Shown here one piece after another: positions 23,001 to 34,215 of a stretch of 64,000 nucleotides of DNA. The DNA lies in assembly GCF_037975245.1 (NCBI RefSeq), contig NC_092582.1, positions 15,774,077-15,838,076 of the forward strand, given 5' to 3'. This DNA is from Apostichopus japonicus (lineage: Eukaryota; Echinodermata; Holothuroidea; Aspidochirotida; Stichopodidae). The position numbers and the translations under genes are program-made. Positions within the stretch are counted from its first letter, which is position 1; every line of letters begins with the position of its first letter. The notes under the pieces were generated by a model. The model had not been told where the DNA came from, made no database searches, and worked only from the letters and a program-made list of their open reading frames with translations.

Positions 23001-25034
23001 GTTCATACAGTCCCGCCTACTTTTCAACTTGACCCACCTACTTCATTTCTTAACAAAAACCCTGACAAGTCTTCACACCCTTTAAGGAATGAAGGCAAGT
23101 GGTAGAAGTTCATTCAGCTATTTTGCACTCTCCTTGTATAACAACCCTTATGAGAAGACCGAGTTCTGATTCTCATTTTATGAAAAAGTGTTTTTCTATT
23201 TTCTTTCACTGAAGGTATATGCCAATAAAGAAGACTTTGGAATAGGTTACCCAGAGGAAAAGGCCAAGGAGAGAATATCCAAAGGGAATGATAGAGTGGA
23301 ACGTGTTCGAAGGTTAGAGTGATAAACAGCATCCTTGCTTCGTTTTGTTTTTTTGCAATTTAATAGAAAATTTAGGAAATAATTTGGCTTTGCAAAAATG
23401 ATAAAATATAAAATATTCACGGAGCCCTGCAAGTTAATGTTATTTCTAGCCCACAAACCAGAAATATATAATCCATGTAGGGCTGACTTGCAAGTAATAT
23501 TGCTGCCTTTCCAGAGTTCACACCAACAAGTCTTTTTGATGTACAAAAGAAAAGCTGAAGATACAATGGCTGAAAGTATAAGCATGCATAATGTTTTGAT
23601 TTTCTATGGGACATTGTTGAAATTGATCATTGTTTTCCATATCACAAAAGAGGGTGGGGGACGGGGTGACGGCAGGGGAATAGAGCGTGAAACAGAAAAG
23701 ACACCAAGAGTTGATGATCTCAGTCTATGAGATCAGCCCTTGAAGTTAACCGTGTATTAATTACAAATGAATTCTACAAGATTACAGTATGGGAGATGTA
23801 CAACAACAGTTTATTGGCCTAATAGTATATACCTTTTACAAGTACTTAAATTGGTACTAATTATTTTGGATCAATCACATATATCTTGTCATTAGTACTG
23901 CTGATTGAAAAGAAATATTCTCCAATTTTCTTCTTGGTACAACTTGGGCTTTTGGTAGTTGCTGTTTTTTAGGAAATGTTGTCTGTATAGTAATGAAAGG
24001 TGGGATGGAATGCTTTTAACTTTGACAAAGGTTTACATTAGGGATGCACCTGATGTCTGGTCCGGCCGGAGTTATCTCTGTAGAAGATGTTGGTAGTAAC
24101 TTAAATTCATGGAGAATCTTTTACTTTAAAAGAAGAACTGAAGAAGGATTGTAAACAATGAATGTAAATCTCAATTTCTTTCTTTTACTTCATTCTGAGC
24201 ATATTTTCACAAGTTGAGGATGATAAAGGAGGAGATGTTACCTTCAGTTTTCAGTATTTAAAGGCATTGAAGACTTGCCCAAAACCGCGTGCCGCGCTCT
24301 GAAAAAGCTAACTTTCCGTTGCTTGCAAGTGAAGTTTTCTTCTTGTCGCTACAAAATGCAGACAGTAATGAAACGTGATACCTTATCATTTATATAGACC
24401 TGAGATGTCCATCGCTGCTATGTACACTGTGTTGTGGGTATTGACCGTAGCTGTATGTACTGACTGAACACTAATGTCATTATTACCGACGGTAGCAAGC
24501 TGTGTGTGTATTTTCTGGGATCGATGGTGGTGTCTAACACTTCTGTATACGAAACTAGGTCAGATTATGGCATGAGACGTTTCTTTGTGTGTGCGAGTCT
24601 ACACAGTATTTTTATTTTCTATTATAGTTTTTTTTCACTGGTTTCATTTCACCGTTGATTCCAGTGATTTTATGAAGGATCCGGCCAAAATCAGGTTCCA
24701 GTTGGATCCGAACAGTTGAATCCGTTTGTGTCCCTAGTTTAAATTTACACTGCATCACAACTTTCTTTTCTTTTTGTTCCAATTTAGGTGCCACCTGAAT
24801 GATTTGGAGAACATCCCAGTTTTCTTAGTGATTGGTCTCCTCTATGTCGCAATCAACCCGGTTGCCTCCACCGCTATCCTGCATTACCGGATTTTCACAG
24901 CTGCCCGTTTCATCCACAATGTGGCCTACCTGTTACCTCTCCCACAGCCATGCCGCGCCTTAGGTTTCACCACCGGGGTCTTGGTCACTGCATCCATGGG
25001 CATCCAAATCCTGAGGGCAGCAGCTCAATTTTAA
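19929..25034 (+). CDS. MGST1: Microsomal glutathione S-transferase 1 (MGST1), 3 coding exons
   Basis: Joining 19929-20057, 23215-23312 and 24788-25034 gives 157 residues and a stop; human MGST1 has 155. The enzyme is a MAPEG-family trimer of ER and outer mitochondrial membranes. It conjugates glutathione to electrophiles and reduces lipid hydroperoxides. Visible features are the N-terminal helix (VYLTYAVVLVLKMFFIAFYT), a charged cytosolic loop (KEDFGIGYPEEKAKERISKG), the family hallmark RVERVRRCHLNDLENIPVF, and two C-terminal helical parts including ILHYRIFTAARFIHNVAYL and PLPQPCRALGF. The loop cysteine that acts as the stress sensor in mammalian MGST1 is replaced, so thiol activation may differ. 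The start has a good context (AAAAATGG). Both introns are full of transposons. Assignment is confident. Confidence 0.95.
20465..22000. mobile_element. Non-autonomous hAT element (1,536 bp, perfect 8-bp TSD) in MGST1 intron 1
   Basis: Flanks are ATATAAGC at 20457-20464 and ATATAAGC at 22001-22008. The ends are TAGTGTTCAAACGATTA and its exact inverse TAATCGTTTGAACACTA. Just inside are inverted subterminal repeats of ATCGGAATCGGTACGATTAT. Open frames inside (20718-21171, 21654-21998) do not resemble an hAT transposase. The middle (about 21000-21200) shares the CGACCACATGGTAGCCTA-type repeats found in the element at 46724-48878. Confidence 0.95.
22076..23085. mobile_element. TTAA-type miniature element, 5'-truncated and interrupted
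   Basis: From CTACAAAATGCAGACAGTA to CATTTCTTTTTGCACGAG it matches the copy at 24258-24600. It resumes at 23065 with AAGTCTTCACACCCTTTAA, the right inverted repeat. The 714 bases between belong to a nested transposon (22351-23064). The left inverted repeat is missing. Confidence 0.8.
22351..23064. mobile_element. Nested hAT-like element (714 bp, 5-bp TSD)
   Basis: Ends are CAGGGTTTTCGTTAG on the left and CTTAACAAAAACCCTG on the right, an inverted repeat. Flanks are ACGAG (22346-22350) and ACAAG (23065-23069), a 4/5 match. Comparison with uninterrupted copies of the host repeat confirms the insertion. The interior holds a diverged CAGTGGCATAGCTACC stretch and CCTTAGACCCCTCCCCCAT, both shared with other hAT-like repeats in this window. 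Confidence 0.8.
23215..23312 (+). CDS. MGST1: MGST1 coding exon 2
   Basis: Preceded by TTCTTTCACTGAAG. It encodes VYANKEDFGIGY to VERVR plus two bases of the next Arg codon and ends AG/GTTAGA, phase 2. It carries the cytosolic loop. Confidence 0.93.
24258..24600. mobile_element. TTAA-type miniature transposon in MGST1 intron 2
   Basis: This is the longest copy of the family. It starts TTAAAGGCATTGAAGACTTG and continues through TGCTTGCAAGTGAAGTTTTC, GTGTGTATTTTCTGGGATCG and CTAACACTTCTG. The right end GCGAGTCTACACAGT is a decayed inverted repeat. It has no coding capacity. Confidence 0.8.
24788..25034 (+). CDS. MGST1: MGST1 coding exon 3
   Basis: Preceded by TTCCAATTTAG. It completes the split Arg codon and continues CHLNDLENIPVFLVIGLLY to the C-terminus AAAQF and stop TAA. 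It carries the remaining three membrane helices. Confidence 0.95.
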
Positions 25035-28000
25035 TGGTACTTGAAATGTTCAAGATTGGCAAGTGTTTCTGGAATATCTTTCTTCTTGCTTAGTTGCTTT
25101 CTCCTTCCCTATTGTTTTTGAAAGAGGGGGTGAGGGGATGGGGCATAAGGGGTGGCAGTTATTCAGAATTCATTCAGCACTTTATTATGTACAGGGATAT
25201 TACGGTGGCTTTTCGTCATACTCCTTCTGGTTATTTTCTCCGTAGGAACAGTTAACGTTTGGAATGTTTGCTAAAGCTGACTTTCTAATGTACTCTACCT
25301 TCATGGTGCTTCATTACAAATACAAACTATATGTTAGAATATAACTTCACATTTATTTCACTATTATTCCACAGTGGGGATACTGCTTATTTTTCATATG
25401 ATCCAGTAAAATCAAATATATAGATATATTTCAGCTCAAAATGCTATGATTTTGTTAGTCACTTTGCTATTGCAATGATGGATTTCTTAAAGTTCTATTC
25501 AGAAAATATCAGAAAGAAATCATTACAAGTATGTATGCATTTTTTGTTTCATTACAATTATGCATTTCTGAAAGGAACATTTTTCACTGGTGAACTATGG
25601 TTGCCTAAAGTGCTAGAAATTTGCTTGGCAATATCATTCGCATAAACGGACCATTCATTTACTCTTGTTTTTTTGACATGTGGGTAATGTCAGCCACCTA
25701 CAGTAGTTGGAAATTTAAAAGAGAACCTGTCAATGCCTGCTTGCTTGCTTATAGAAATTCAAGGTTTGTTACGGTATATATCATCTCATCTATTGGTACG
25801 ATACAATGGCCGCCCAGTCATTAGTAACAACATTATTTAAGTGTTGAGTTCAGGCCCTCAAACCTAAAGCAGAAGGCAAAACTAGAAAGAATATCAGGTG
25901 TGGAAATTTTGGCTAATTTACTGGCTAAATGCCATAAGATTTTATCCGTACTGGCCAAGTCTATGCCAGTAGAGATTAAGTATTCAACACGTGATAAAGT
26001 TGATCAACAATCGTCAGTGAAAGAGTCAGCGTAATTTCCATACCTAACAAAAGCATATAAATGCATGTATTACCGCATATTATCAGCAGATATTGTCGGG
26101 CTGCTCTCAAAAGTCTTAACAAAACTGCAACTTGTCCTGTGTGGTCATTCTGGAAAAAATTCTAGTGGGATCTTGATTTTAACAAGTAGCATTTTTAAGC
26201 CCTGGCATTTTTTTAACAAGTGACCAAAATTGTGAAATTATAGGCTTGACGTATCATCATGAATATCGAACAATTAATCAATGTATAATTATGAATATTA
26301 AACTCATTAATCAATGTCAGAACTTCTTTAATTGGAAACTCTTTGGTTAACTGTAATGACAATGACACAACCTTGAATATTATCAAGAAAAGTTTAACTC
26401 TGAAATTGTCATATGATCACAACGTTTATTTTATTTTATGTCTTTCTCTGTCTTCACTGCCTTGTTTATGTCCAAGTCTTTTTCAACTGAAATAACTGGA
26501 TTTGGAATGATCCTAACCGAGGTTGTCATCCAGGAGCTGTTTTACTTTTCATTTTTCAATTTAGCTGAATGAAAATCCACCTCTAGCGAGTCTACTCTGT
26601 GTCAACCACAATGGTGGTAGGTAATGTCATGGTTGCTGGTTGTCCCTTCGACATCCAATTGTTGTGGTAGTCTGAACAGCAAATTTAGTGAAAGAGGGTG
26701 ATACCAATTATTCAATGTACCGTTTTGGGGTGCAGTATTTATATGCAATGCAATTGTGGTTAATTCATAACAGTTGTCTCAGACAACCGGATTACCAGGT
26801 AATAATTTACCATTTATATTTTGTGTAGCAGATTTGAAGGCTCTGCACTTTGTCTCATATTAATTACTATGTTTCCTGTGTCAAACAGTAACTGCTATAC
26901 AATGTATATTTTGAAGGCTATGCACTATGTGTCATATGAATTATTATGTTTCCTGTGTCAAACAATAACTACCATACACCTTTGCACTTGTGTAGTAATT
27001 TTGTCCACTTTGCGTAGCATTTTACTATACGATAGCGGGTGAACTAGTCCCGGGGACCACTAAAACTTTGCCAAGTAATACAGTTTGATACATATGCATC
27101 ATGCTACTTAATATTAGCAGCTTGTTTGCGTTTCAGTCCTCAAAAGTCTCTTGTCAATCAAATGTATACACACGAACTAATGGTTTCTGTTTAATTTATA
27201 TGTATTAATATGAATGAAATCAATTTATGATTATTCAGTCACCTTTTTGTCTGACAAGTTTCAGGAAATATTCCATATCTTCATCATTGGTTATAAACTG
27301 TGGTAGAATCAGTAGCCTGGGCAAACTTCACGATAGTTCCCTTCTTATTTTAAACCGTTTTGGTTGTGAAGAAGATGACTTTGTGATGTATTCATATCAA
27401 ATTAATTTTTAGCCATTGCAGTTGCACCTTATCAGGCTCTTCCCGATCACAGATATACAGTGTGTTCAAAGTCCATATCTATCTAATTATGGTTAATTAA
27501 TCAGATGAAACGATCTGTCTGCATATTTGATTAGATGTACCTGGGAAATGTTAACAGGTCTGGTCGTTTTGCTTTTAAATCGTTCAGGAGATTCTTTTAT
27601 TTTTTTTTATTGATATTAAATTTTTTATTCGTAATGTCATATTAAAATTTTCAACAGATTAAAAGATTACTTTAGCAGTTAAGCTAGAATGAAATTCCAA
27701 CCACTCACCTTTCAAAGTACTGTATTGTTACATGTCAAAAGAATATATATATATGGTCGGGTGTCTTTCAGGAATACTTGAAAAGTAAGTCAAATTAATG
27801 CAAAAGCCGTACTGTTTTGTTAAAATTGTAGGTGAAAAAAGACCGATGCAGCTAATCTCTGTTACTAATATTACGTTTCTTTTACAAAATTAAATAGGTT
27901 AGTATCACAATGATAAAATTTAATTTGAAATTTTTATAACATTTTTTTGCTCATAAAGTCTTCTTTTAAAAGGAAATGAAAGAAATATCTTTAAAAATTG

Positions 28001-29466
28001 CTTAAATTTGAAAAATATATAATTATTTACTTTTGTGCAGTTGAGTAACTATTCCAAACAACTTAGAAATATGTACTAATATCTTTTTTTCCATTCAATA
28101 AGAATTTATATTTTATTTAAATAAAGAACCTTGTAATTTTATGATTGCTATAATATTAATCCATGCCTTGCAAATAGTTAATTGATTACTGTTCAAGTTT
28201 TCATATATTTCTTTCGAAGACAAAGTGAACAATATGGTGCTTCTTTTTTTGGGGGGTGATGAGGATCATGATGATGAGTATTTGTCAGCTGATGTAAAGG
28301 TTATTATTCATTTAATCAGTAAATCAAGTAATAAATAATTCTAATATTAAAAATATGCAACTGAATAAATCACCATAAACTATCAACCCTCAATAATTTC
28401 TTTCTTTTTTTTTTCTTTTTAACTCTGTTTACTGAGGGAGGTCTGTATTCACCAAATCATATAATATGTTAATAAGCTTTAAATGAAAGCTGAACTCTTG
28501 AGTGGTTCAGGGTTGGTTCGGGTTTGGGTCGGTTTGAATGTAGTACTAGTGGTACAATTAAGTGGTCGGTCATTGCTTGCTGGTGTGGACTCTGGTACTG
28601 TAACATCGACAGATTTTATAGCCCCTGATCTAATGCAAGATTAGGTCTGGTAATGAAGTAAAAAGTTACTCAAGTCAGTCAAATTTGATATCTCACCTCT
28701 ATCAGAATATTAATTGGATTCTCATTGATGTCAATAGACCAGCGGCTCATACAGTAGCCTAACGTTACTGACTTGGCCCAAACCAACAAGGGCTTTATAT
28801 TCTCTTTGTGCCTTGTTTACCCATCTCTATAGTCTACTGTTGCAGGTTTTTTAGCAGTCAAGTTTAGCAAATTGGTGTATCTGACTGCTACACTCCATTA
28901 ACCCCCCCTCCCCACATCCCTTCCTTCACAATGTTTGCATTTTCTGATAGCCTTTCTGCTTAATTAATGCACACTTTTCCCTACGATTGGTGTTTATAGG
29001 TATCAAATTTGTTCAGGTTTTTAGTGAGAAGTTAGTGTTACTTGTCAGTGTTTTAACTTGTAAGCGATAATAACTTGATTGGTACATTGAATATTTACCC
29101 CAGCCAGAGGCGTTGGGGCTTTGTCGCCTCCGACAGATTTGTCACCGACCCCTTCAGTGTGCTCATCCTGAAAAGCAAGATTTCAGCCCACGTTTTCTTG
29201 GATTCCTCCATAATCCTCCCGGCTGTCCCCATAGATTACCCCGGCGCCCCAGGGTTGTGTATCCCTCCAAAATCCCATTGTCAGGCCCAACCTTTGCACC
29301 CCCAACATTTCTGTAGGTGGGAAGCCTTAATACGTTAATCTATCCCCCTACTCAAGTATCATGCACGTTGCATCTTCATCACCCTCGAGTCTGATTAAAT
29401 GCAACGTTAACGCTCGTACATTTTGCACTGCACCATGCCAACCGCGTTTCCTCTTTTCCCGCACTC
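25035..29466. other. AT-rich intergenic region, no supported gene
   Basis: It holds a 73-bp imperfect duplication at about 26829-26980 (TTTGAAGGCT...TTTCCTGTGTCAAACA) and scattered short frames without recognisable content. A C-rich patch at 29090-29330 has an open 87-codon frame that I cannot assign. No clear AATAAA for MGST1 was found just downstream of its stop. Confidence 0.45.
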
Positions 29467-29474
29467 CCGATAAG

Positions 29475-30243
29475 CAGGGGCGTAGCGAGCGGGGGGTGTG
29501 GGGGGGTGTCACACCCCCCCAATAATTTGGTCGCTGTCGGCAAATTTTGGGTCTGTCGGCAAAAGGAGAAAAGGTGAAGAGAGCGGAAGGGGAAGAAAGA
29601 AGGAAAGCTGAATAGAGAAAAGGAGAACGGGAGCTTCTTCCGTGCCAAATTTGACTTAAAATATGCACCAGATTGCATCTAAGGATGTTTCAAAACTAAA
29701 AATTTTCCAAAGGGGAGGGGTAGACCCCCTACCCTTAGACCCCTCCCCCATTTCAGTCACCACTTCCAGATCCGTCGGCAAATCAAATTTGACTTAAAAT
29801 ATGCACCAGATTGCATCTAAGGACGTTTCAAATCTAAAAAATTGCCAAAGGGAGGGGGACACCCCCTCCCCTTAGACCCCTCCCCCATTTCAGTCACCAC
29901 TTCCAGATCCGTCAGCAAATCAAATTTGACTTAAAATATGCACCAGATTGCATCTAAGGACGTTTCAAAACTAAAAAATTTCCAAAGGGGAGTGGGACAC
30001 TCCCTCCCCTTAGACCCCTCCCCCATTTCAGTCACCACTTCCAGATCCGTCGGCAATTGAAATTTGACTTAAAATATGCACCAGATTGCATCTAAGGACG
30101 TTTCAAATCTAAAAAATTGCCAAAGGGGAGTGGGACACCCCCTCCCCTTAGACCCCTCCCCCATTTCAGTCACCACTTCCAGATCCGTCGGCAAATCAAA
30201 TTCTCCACACCCCCTCAACAAAAACCCCTTCGCTACGCCCCTG
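29475..30243. mobile_element. Non-autonomous hAT element (769 bp, perfect 8-bp TSD) with internal tandem repeats
   Basis: Flanks are CCGATAAG at 29467-29474 and CCGATAAG at 30244-30251. Ends are CAGGGGCGTAGCGA on the left and TTCGCTACGCCCCTG on the right. The interior is about four copies of a 137-138-bp unit (TTGACTTAAAATATGCACCA at 29651, 29789, 29926 and 30064) with G-rich and C-rich arms. No transposase is present. Confidence 0.95.
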
Positions 30244-30778
30244 CCGATAAGCACTGTTGGCCTATATATATAGTACAATATTCCTAGATAAGACTGATGG
30301 AAGATCTTCGATTATATTTCCAGCACAACTTTACGACGATAGAAAATATAACAAAGATTAGTCCTATGACAGACTTTGTCCTCTTGTGGTGGTTAGGTAT
30401 ACATACATCGCACACAAGCTATTAACTGCAACATCGCATGGCTGAAGATAAGGGAATATGGATAACCAGAAGTTGAACTTAATTCATGTAAAAATGATGT
30501 ATAGCGGTAGTGGCTGTAAGTCTGAACAAGGGGTTCCGTCCATTAAAATGATTTTTTTTTACCAAACATAATGCCCTGTTGTTGACAAAAATAGGACAAG
30601 AATGCAATTCAAACGGTGCTCTGTGCTGGAATTTCAAGTGACGGTACGGAATGTCACGGAGGATCAATTTGGTCGGAATGGTTTGAAGTAACTTTGTATG
30701 ATTGCCCCCTAAAATCGAAGTAACATATCCCACTAACCCTTGAAGTATGTTTCCTCGCCCTCCCCTTCCACATTAAAC

Positions 30779-31161
30779 TGTGTGTATTTTCTGAGATCGA
30801 TGGTGGTGTCTAACACTTCTGTTACACCTCATTCGAAACTAGGTCAGATAACTAACCGCGTATTTTTTTTTCCCAGGACGAACGTGGGCATCGGCCAATC
30901 AAATCCCTGGATTCCAAACATGTGACGCTTTTTCAAAAAACATGTTCTGAATCTTTTTTCCTAGTTTTGACCCCAGATTATGAACGACAATCCTGCAATT
31001 TCATAGAAAATGTATCCTTAACCCACTTTCTAAACCCTTACTCTGATTTCAAACGAATTTGTAAATTCCTAAAAAACCTGAAACCCACGTTCGTCCTGGA
31101 AAAAAAAAAAACGCTAACCTGCATTAGACGTTTCTTTTTGCGCGAGTCTTCACACCCTTTA
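30779..31161. mobile_element. TTAA-type miniature element, 5'-truncated, with nested insertion
   Basis: The left part GTGTGTATTTTCTGAGATCG to CTAGGTCAGATAA and the right part CATTAGACGTTTCTTTTTGC to GAGTCTTCACACCCTTTAA match the family. Between them sits the element at 30854-31117. Confidence 0.8.
30854..31117. mobile_element. Nested inverted-repeat MITE (~264 bp)
   Basis: The left arm contains TTTTTTTTTCCCAGGACGAA followed by CGTGGG. The right arm contains CCCACGTTCGTCCTGG followed by an A-run. Together they form inverted repeats of about 30 bases. The target duplication is ambiguous: TAACC-like words stand at both edges. No gene is inside. Confidence 0.7.
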
Positions 31162-33778
31162 AATCCTCGCCTACCACCCACTGACCTCCCTCCTTTCAAT
31201 CCCTCACCAGGGCACTTCGAGAATGCCACCGGCTCCGAGCCTGTGTACGGAAACAATATCGTTTGTACATAGCGCCATCCTTAAATTAGCCAATTGCAAT
31301 GTCCGCTCGCCGTGAACACAAAACTTGAAAGTGCATTTCTTTTACCTACCACAAATATTAACTATGCATAACAAAGATGAGTTCATCAAGTTCTAGAAAG
31401 AAATATGTTCACGAGAGGTATCTGTTTGTATCTATTCATCTTGATATTAATTGCCAAAGTTTCAGGAGCCAGAATTTCATTCACGGGACAAATTGACATC
31501 AAGTTTAGGCTAAGTAACGTATAACATAGCACAACTGTTATTTACTGTAACTAGGCTAGGCTGTAGCATAACTGTTACTGTTTGCATATATCTTGTCATT
31601 GTACGTAGGCTACAGTACAGTATGTTAGACGAAGGCCTAGGTTTACAATGGTATACGGTATCTTCACGTGTAGCCTAAATTCGCGTACAGTAGCTGCACT
31701 GATACAAAAGTGATAGGCCTAGACGCTAATATATAGTTGCTGTGCTCATAAGTCAAATTGTAACCACTTTTTGCAATCTCACGTTTATCTACAAAGCTTT
31801 AACGGAAATGGCCAAAATTGCGCTGTGGCGCCACAGTGACAATTGACATGGAAACATCAGTTTAGTATTTTGAGACACTTCTGTATAAGGTTCGCCCTAT
31901 GTTAGTTTTTTTACACCCATTTAGCGGAGTTTTACAGTAAAACATCAATGCACAATTCACATGCATGTGAATTTAGGGACATCTCCTTGCTTTGAGCAGC
32001 TTGATCACGGACCTTTTAGAAGTAACCTATAACGCAATACAGCCAAGGTACTTCTGGCAGAATCAGGTGAAACCATCAATGAAATCACATTGCTGAAGAA
32101 TAGAACTAGGCTAGAAACAGCTGATTAAAATCAGCTAGACTAGATTTTCATCACCGATATCCTTTTAAAAATAAAAGAACATTAATGGGCATAGGCCCTA
32201 TACTGCATGCCAAACTACAGTTACCTGTAGCCTAGTGTTAGTTTGCAGTTATTTGTTAAAGGGACTCTAGAATGGCCTCCCCTAGGCATGTTTATAGAGC
32301 TGGTCCGTCATTAAAGGCATTGAAGACTCGCCCCAAACAGCGTGCCACCATCTTTAAAAAGTTAACTTTCCGTTGCTTGCAAGTGAAGTTTTACTCTTGT
32401 CTAATTACCAACGGTAGCAAGCTGTGTGTGTATTTTCTGCGATCGATGGTGGTGTCTAACACTTCTGTTACACCGCATTCGATTCTAGGTCAGATTACCG
32501 GCATTAGACATTTCTTTTGCATGAGTCTTCACACCTTTTAAGCAAGTGCATTACTAATAGGCTTACATGTACATAGCTGTCTTACAGGCCTATCCTTTGT
32601 CCCAAAGTTACGCCAATGTAGTACCCAGCCATAGCCTTACAATAACATAGAATTCAACATTTTAATATCCTGTTGTGTTAAACCTAAAGCATATTGAAGA
32701 TGTTCCTTCTGTCAATATTTGCAAAAAACACAAATACCCTAGCCTAGATATACTTAGACTATATCCTTTTGTTAGGGAAAAGTTAGAACAAAAGGTTTTG
32801 TAAATTAGATTGCCATTAGTTTAAACTTAAAACAAGATTACTCTGGTGACGTTAAGCAATAAAGTCACCACTCCAAACTATTGCATAGATTTGGCTATAT
32901 TTAACTAATGAGGCCTATGCAAAGATATTTTTGTTAGTGTTAGGTTCATACATTTAAAGTCACCACACTCTCTAAAATAACAGAAAATGCTTTTTGAGGA
33001 ATATTTTTGAATAAATATTACCAGTAACATAAGAAGCCTTGAAGTAGCAGTTACAAGAAAAATCCAAGTAGTTTGCAAATTATAACCCCATATTTGTAAA
33101 TGTATGGACAACTTGCCAGAAAGTATTTTTTGTCATATTTTGTGGTGCAAGCAAATAATTGGAAATCTCTACTTCAAACACAGCCAATTTAAAGGTTTGC
33201 TGATTCATTGTTGTAGTTTTCATTTCATAAAGGTACCTTGGAAGAATAGACCCTACTACGATATTTCATTTTTTTTAACCAAATAAACACTGTTGGCCTA
33301 ACAATTCTTGAAATTTCAATCTATATTAGCCTAGGCATATGATAATCGAGTCAATTGCTTGATTTAAGTTTCATATTTAAGGGATGCAAACTTTCAAGCT
33401 TTAGAAACACGCTTACAATTAGCAAAGTTTACATGGTTAACCAAGGCACTGCCTAATGACTTTTGGTCATTGACATGATTTGCATAGACCTACCCTAGTC
33501 CCTTTTACACAGCAAATGCATCTTTTGGTGATAAATTCTTCCAAACATCAATTTAAAAGTGCTCACTATTTGAACAAGCATTTATCATATATGCATGAAT
33601 TCTTGAAATTTGAAGGTGTAGGCTTGTAAGTCTAGATTTGTGAGTACTATCTGGATAGCGAACGTAGTATGTACAGTATGACTGTCTTACAGGCGTAACA
33701 AGTAGCCTACCAGTCAGTGACTAGCAGCTGAGCTTACTAATCAATTAGCTGAATATTTATCAAGTAAACAATCTGAAT
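31162..33778. other. Region upstream of KIF14, no certain exon
   Basis: Contains a TTAA-type element at 32311-32541 and many CTAGGCCTAG-like words. The 5' UTR and possibly the true N-terminal exons of KIF14 should lie here. I could not find a segment matching the KIF14 N-terminal region, which is poorly conserved. Confidence 0.4.
32311..32541. mobile_element. TTAA-type miniature transposon, both ends intact
   Basis: Bounded by TTAA at 32311-32314 and 32538-32541. The inverted ends are TTAAAGGCATTGAAGACTCG and GAGTCTTCACACCTTTTAA. It lacks the middle part seen in the 24258 copy (an internal deletion). A TTAA target site is the rule for piggyBac and Kolobok elements. Confidence 0.85.
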
Positions 33779-34215
33779 ATGAGCCTAGGCCTAGTACTTA
33801 CTGTACATACCTGTATGTCCAGATTGGAAATTTCCTCAGCAATACTTGTTTGCTTCATCTACAGCCCAGCTCATCACTCTATCAGACGTACACTCTCTAA
33901 CAGAACGACCTCAAACATACCAGGGAGCACCACTCCTCAACAACAACACCATGGCCCTAAGCATGGCAAGGAAAATCGAGGAAGATCGAGTACTGCTAAC
34001 GGCATCTCACAGGACGGCGAGACTTTCAAGACTCCGACACGAGCCATTAAGGCAACATCATCTTTGAAAGGCGAGGGTACCCCAGAGTGCTACAGTAAAG
34101 TGGAGATGTGTGCTCCGACTCCTGGCCGACTCTCCAGGCCTTCGTACACAGGCGAAATGGACAACGATGGTTTCAGTGTCACAGTCGCTGTTCGAGTCCG
34201 ACCTTTTAACAGAAG
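33779..34215 (+). CDS. KIF14: KIF14 first resolved exon (N-tail and motor β1)
   Basis: Ends with [13 protein letters not shown] and donor AG/GTAAAC, phase 2. An ATG at 33779 opens the frame. However, a strong acceptor (TTTGCTTCATCTACAG, AG at 33863-33864) suggests this may be an internal exon starting at 33865, with the true start further upstream. The tail is Ser/Thr/Arg-rich and carries TPTR- and TPGR-like possible Cdk sites. Confidence 0.8.

Noticed and set aside
29075-29338. 87-codon frame in a C-rich patch as a coding exon
   Set aside because: A second frame is equally open, and no splice sites or family match are visible.
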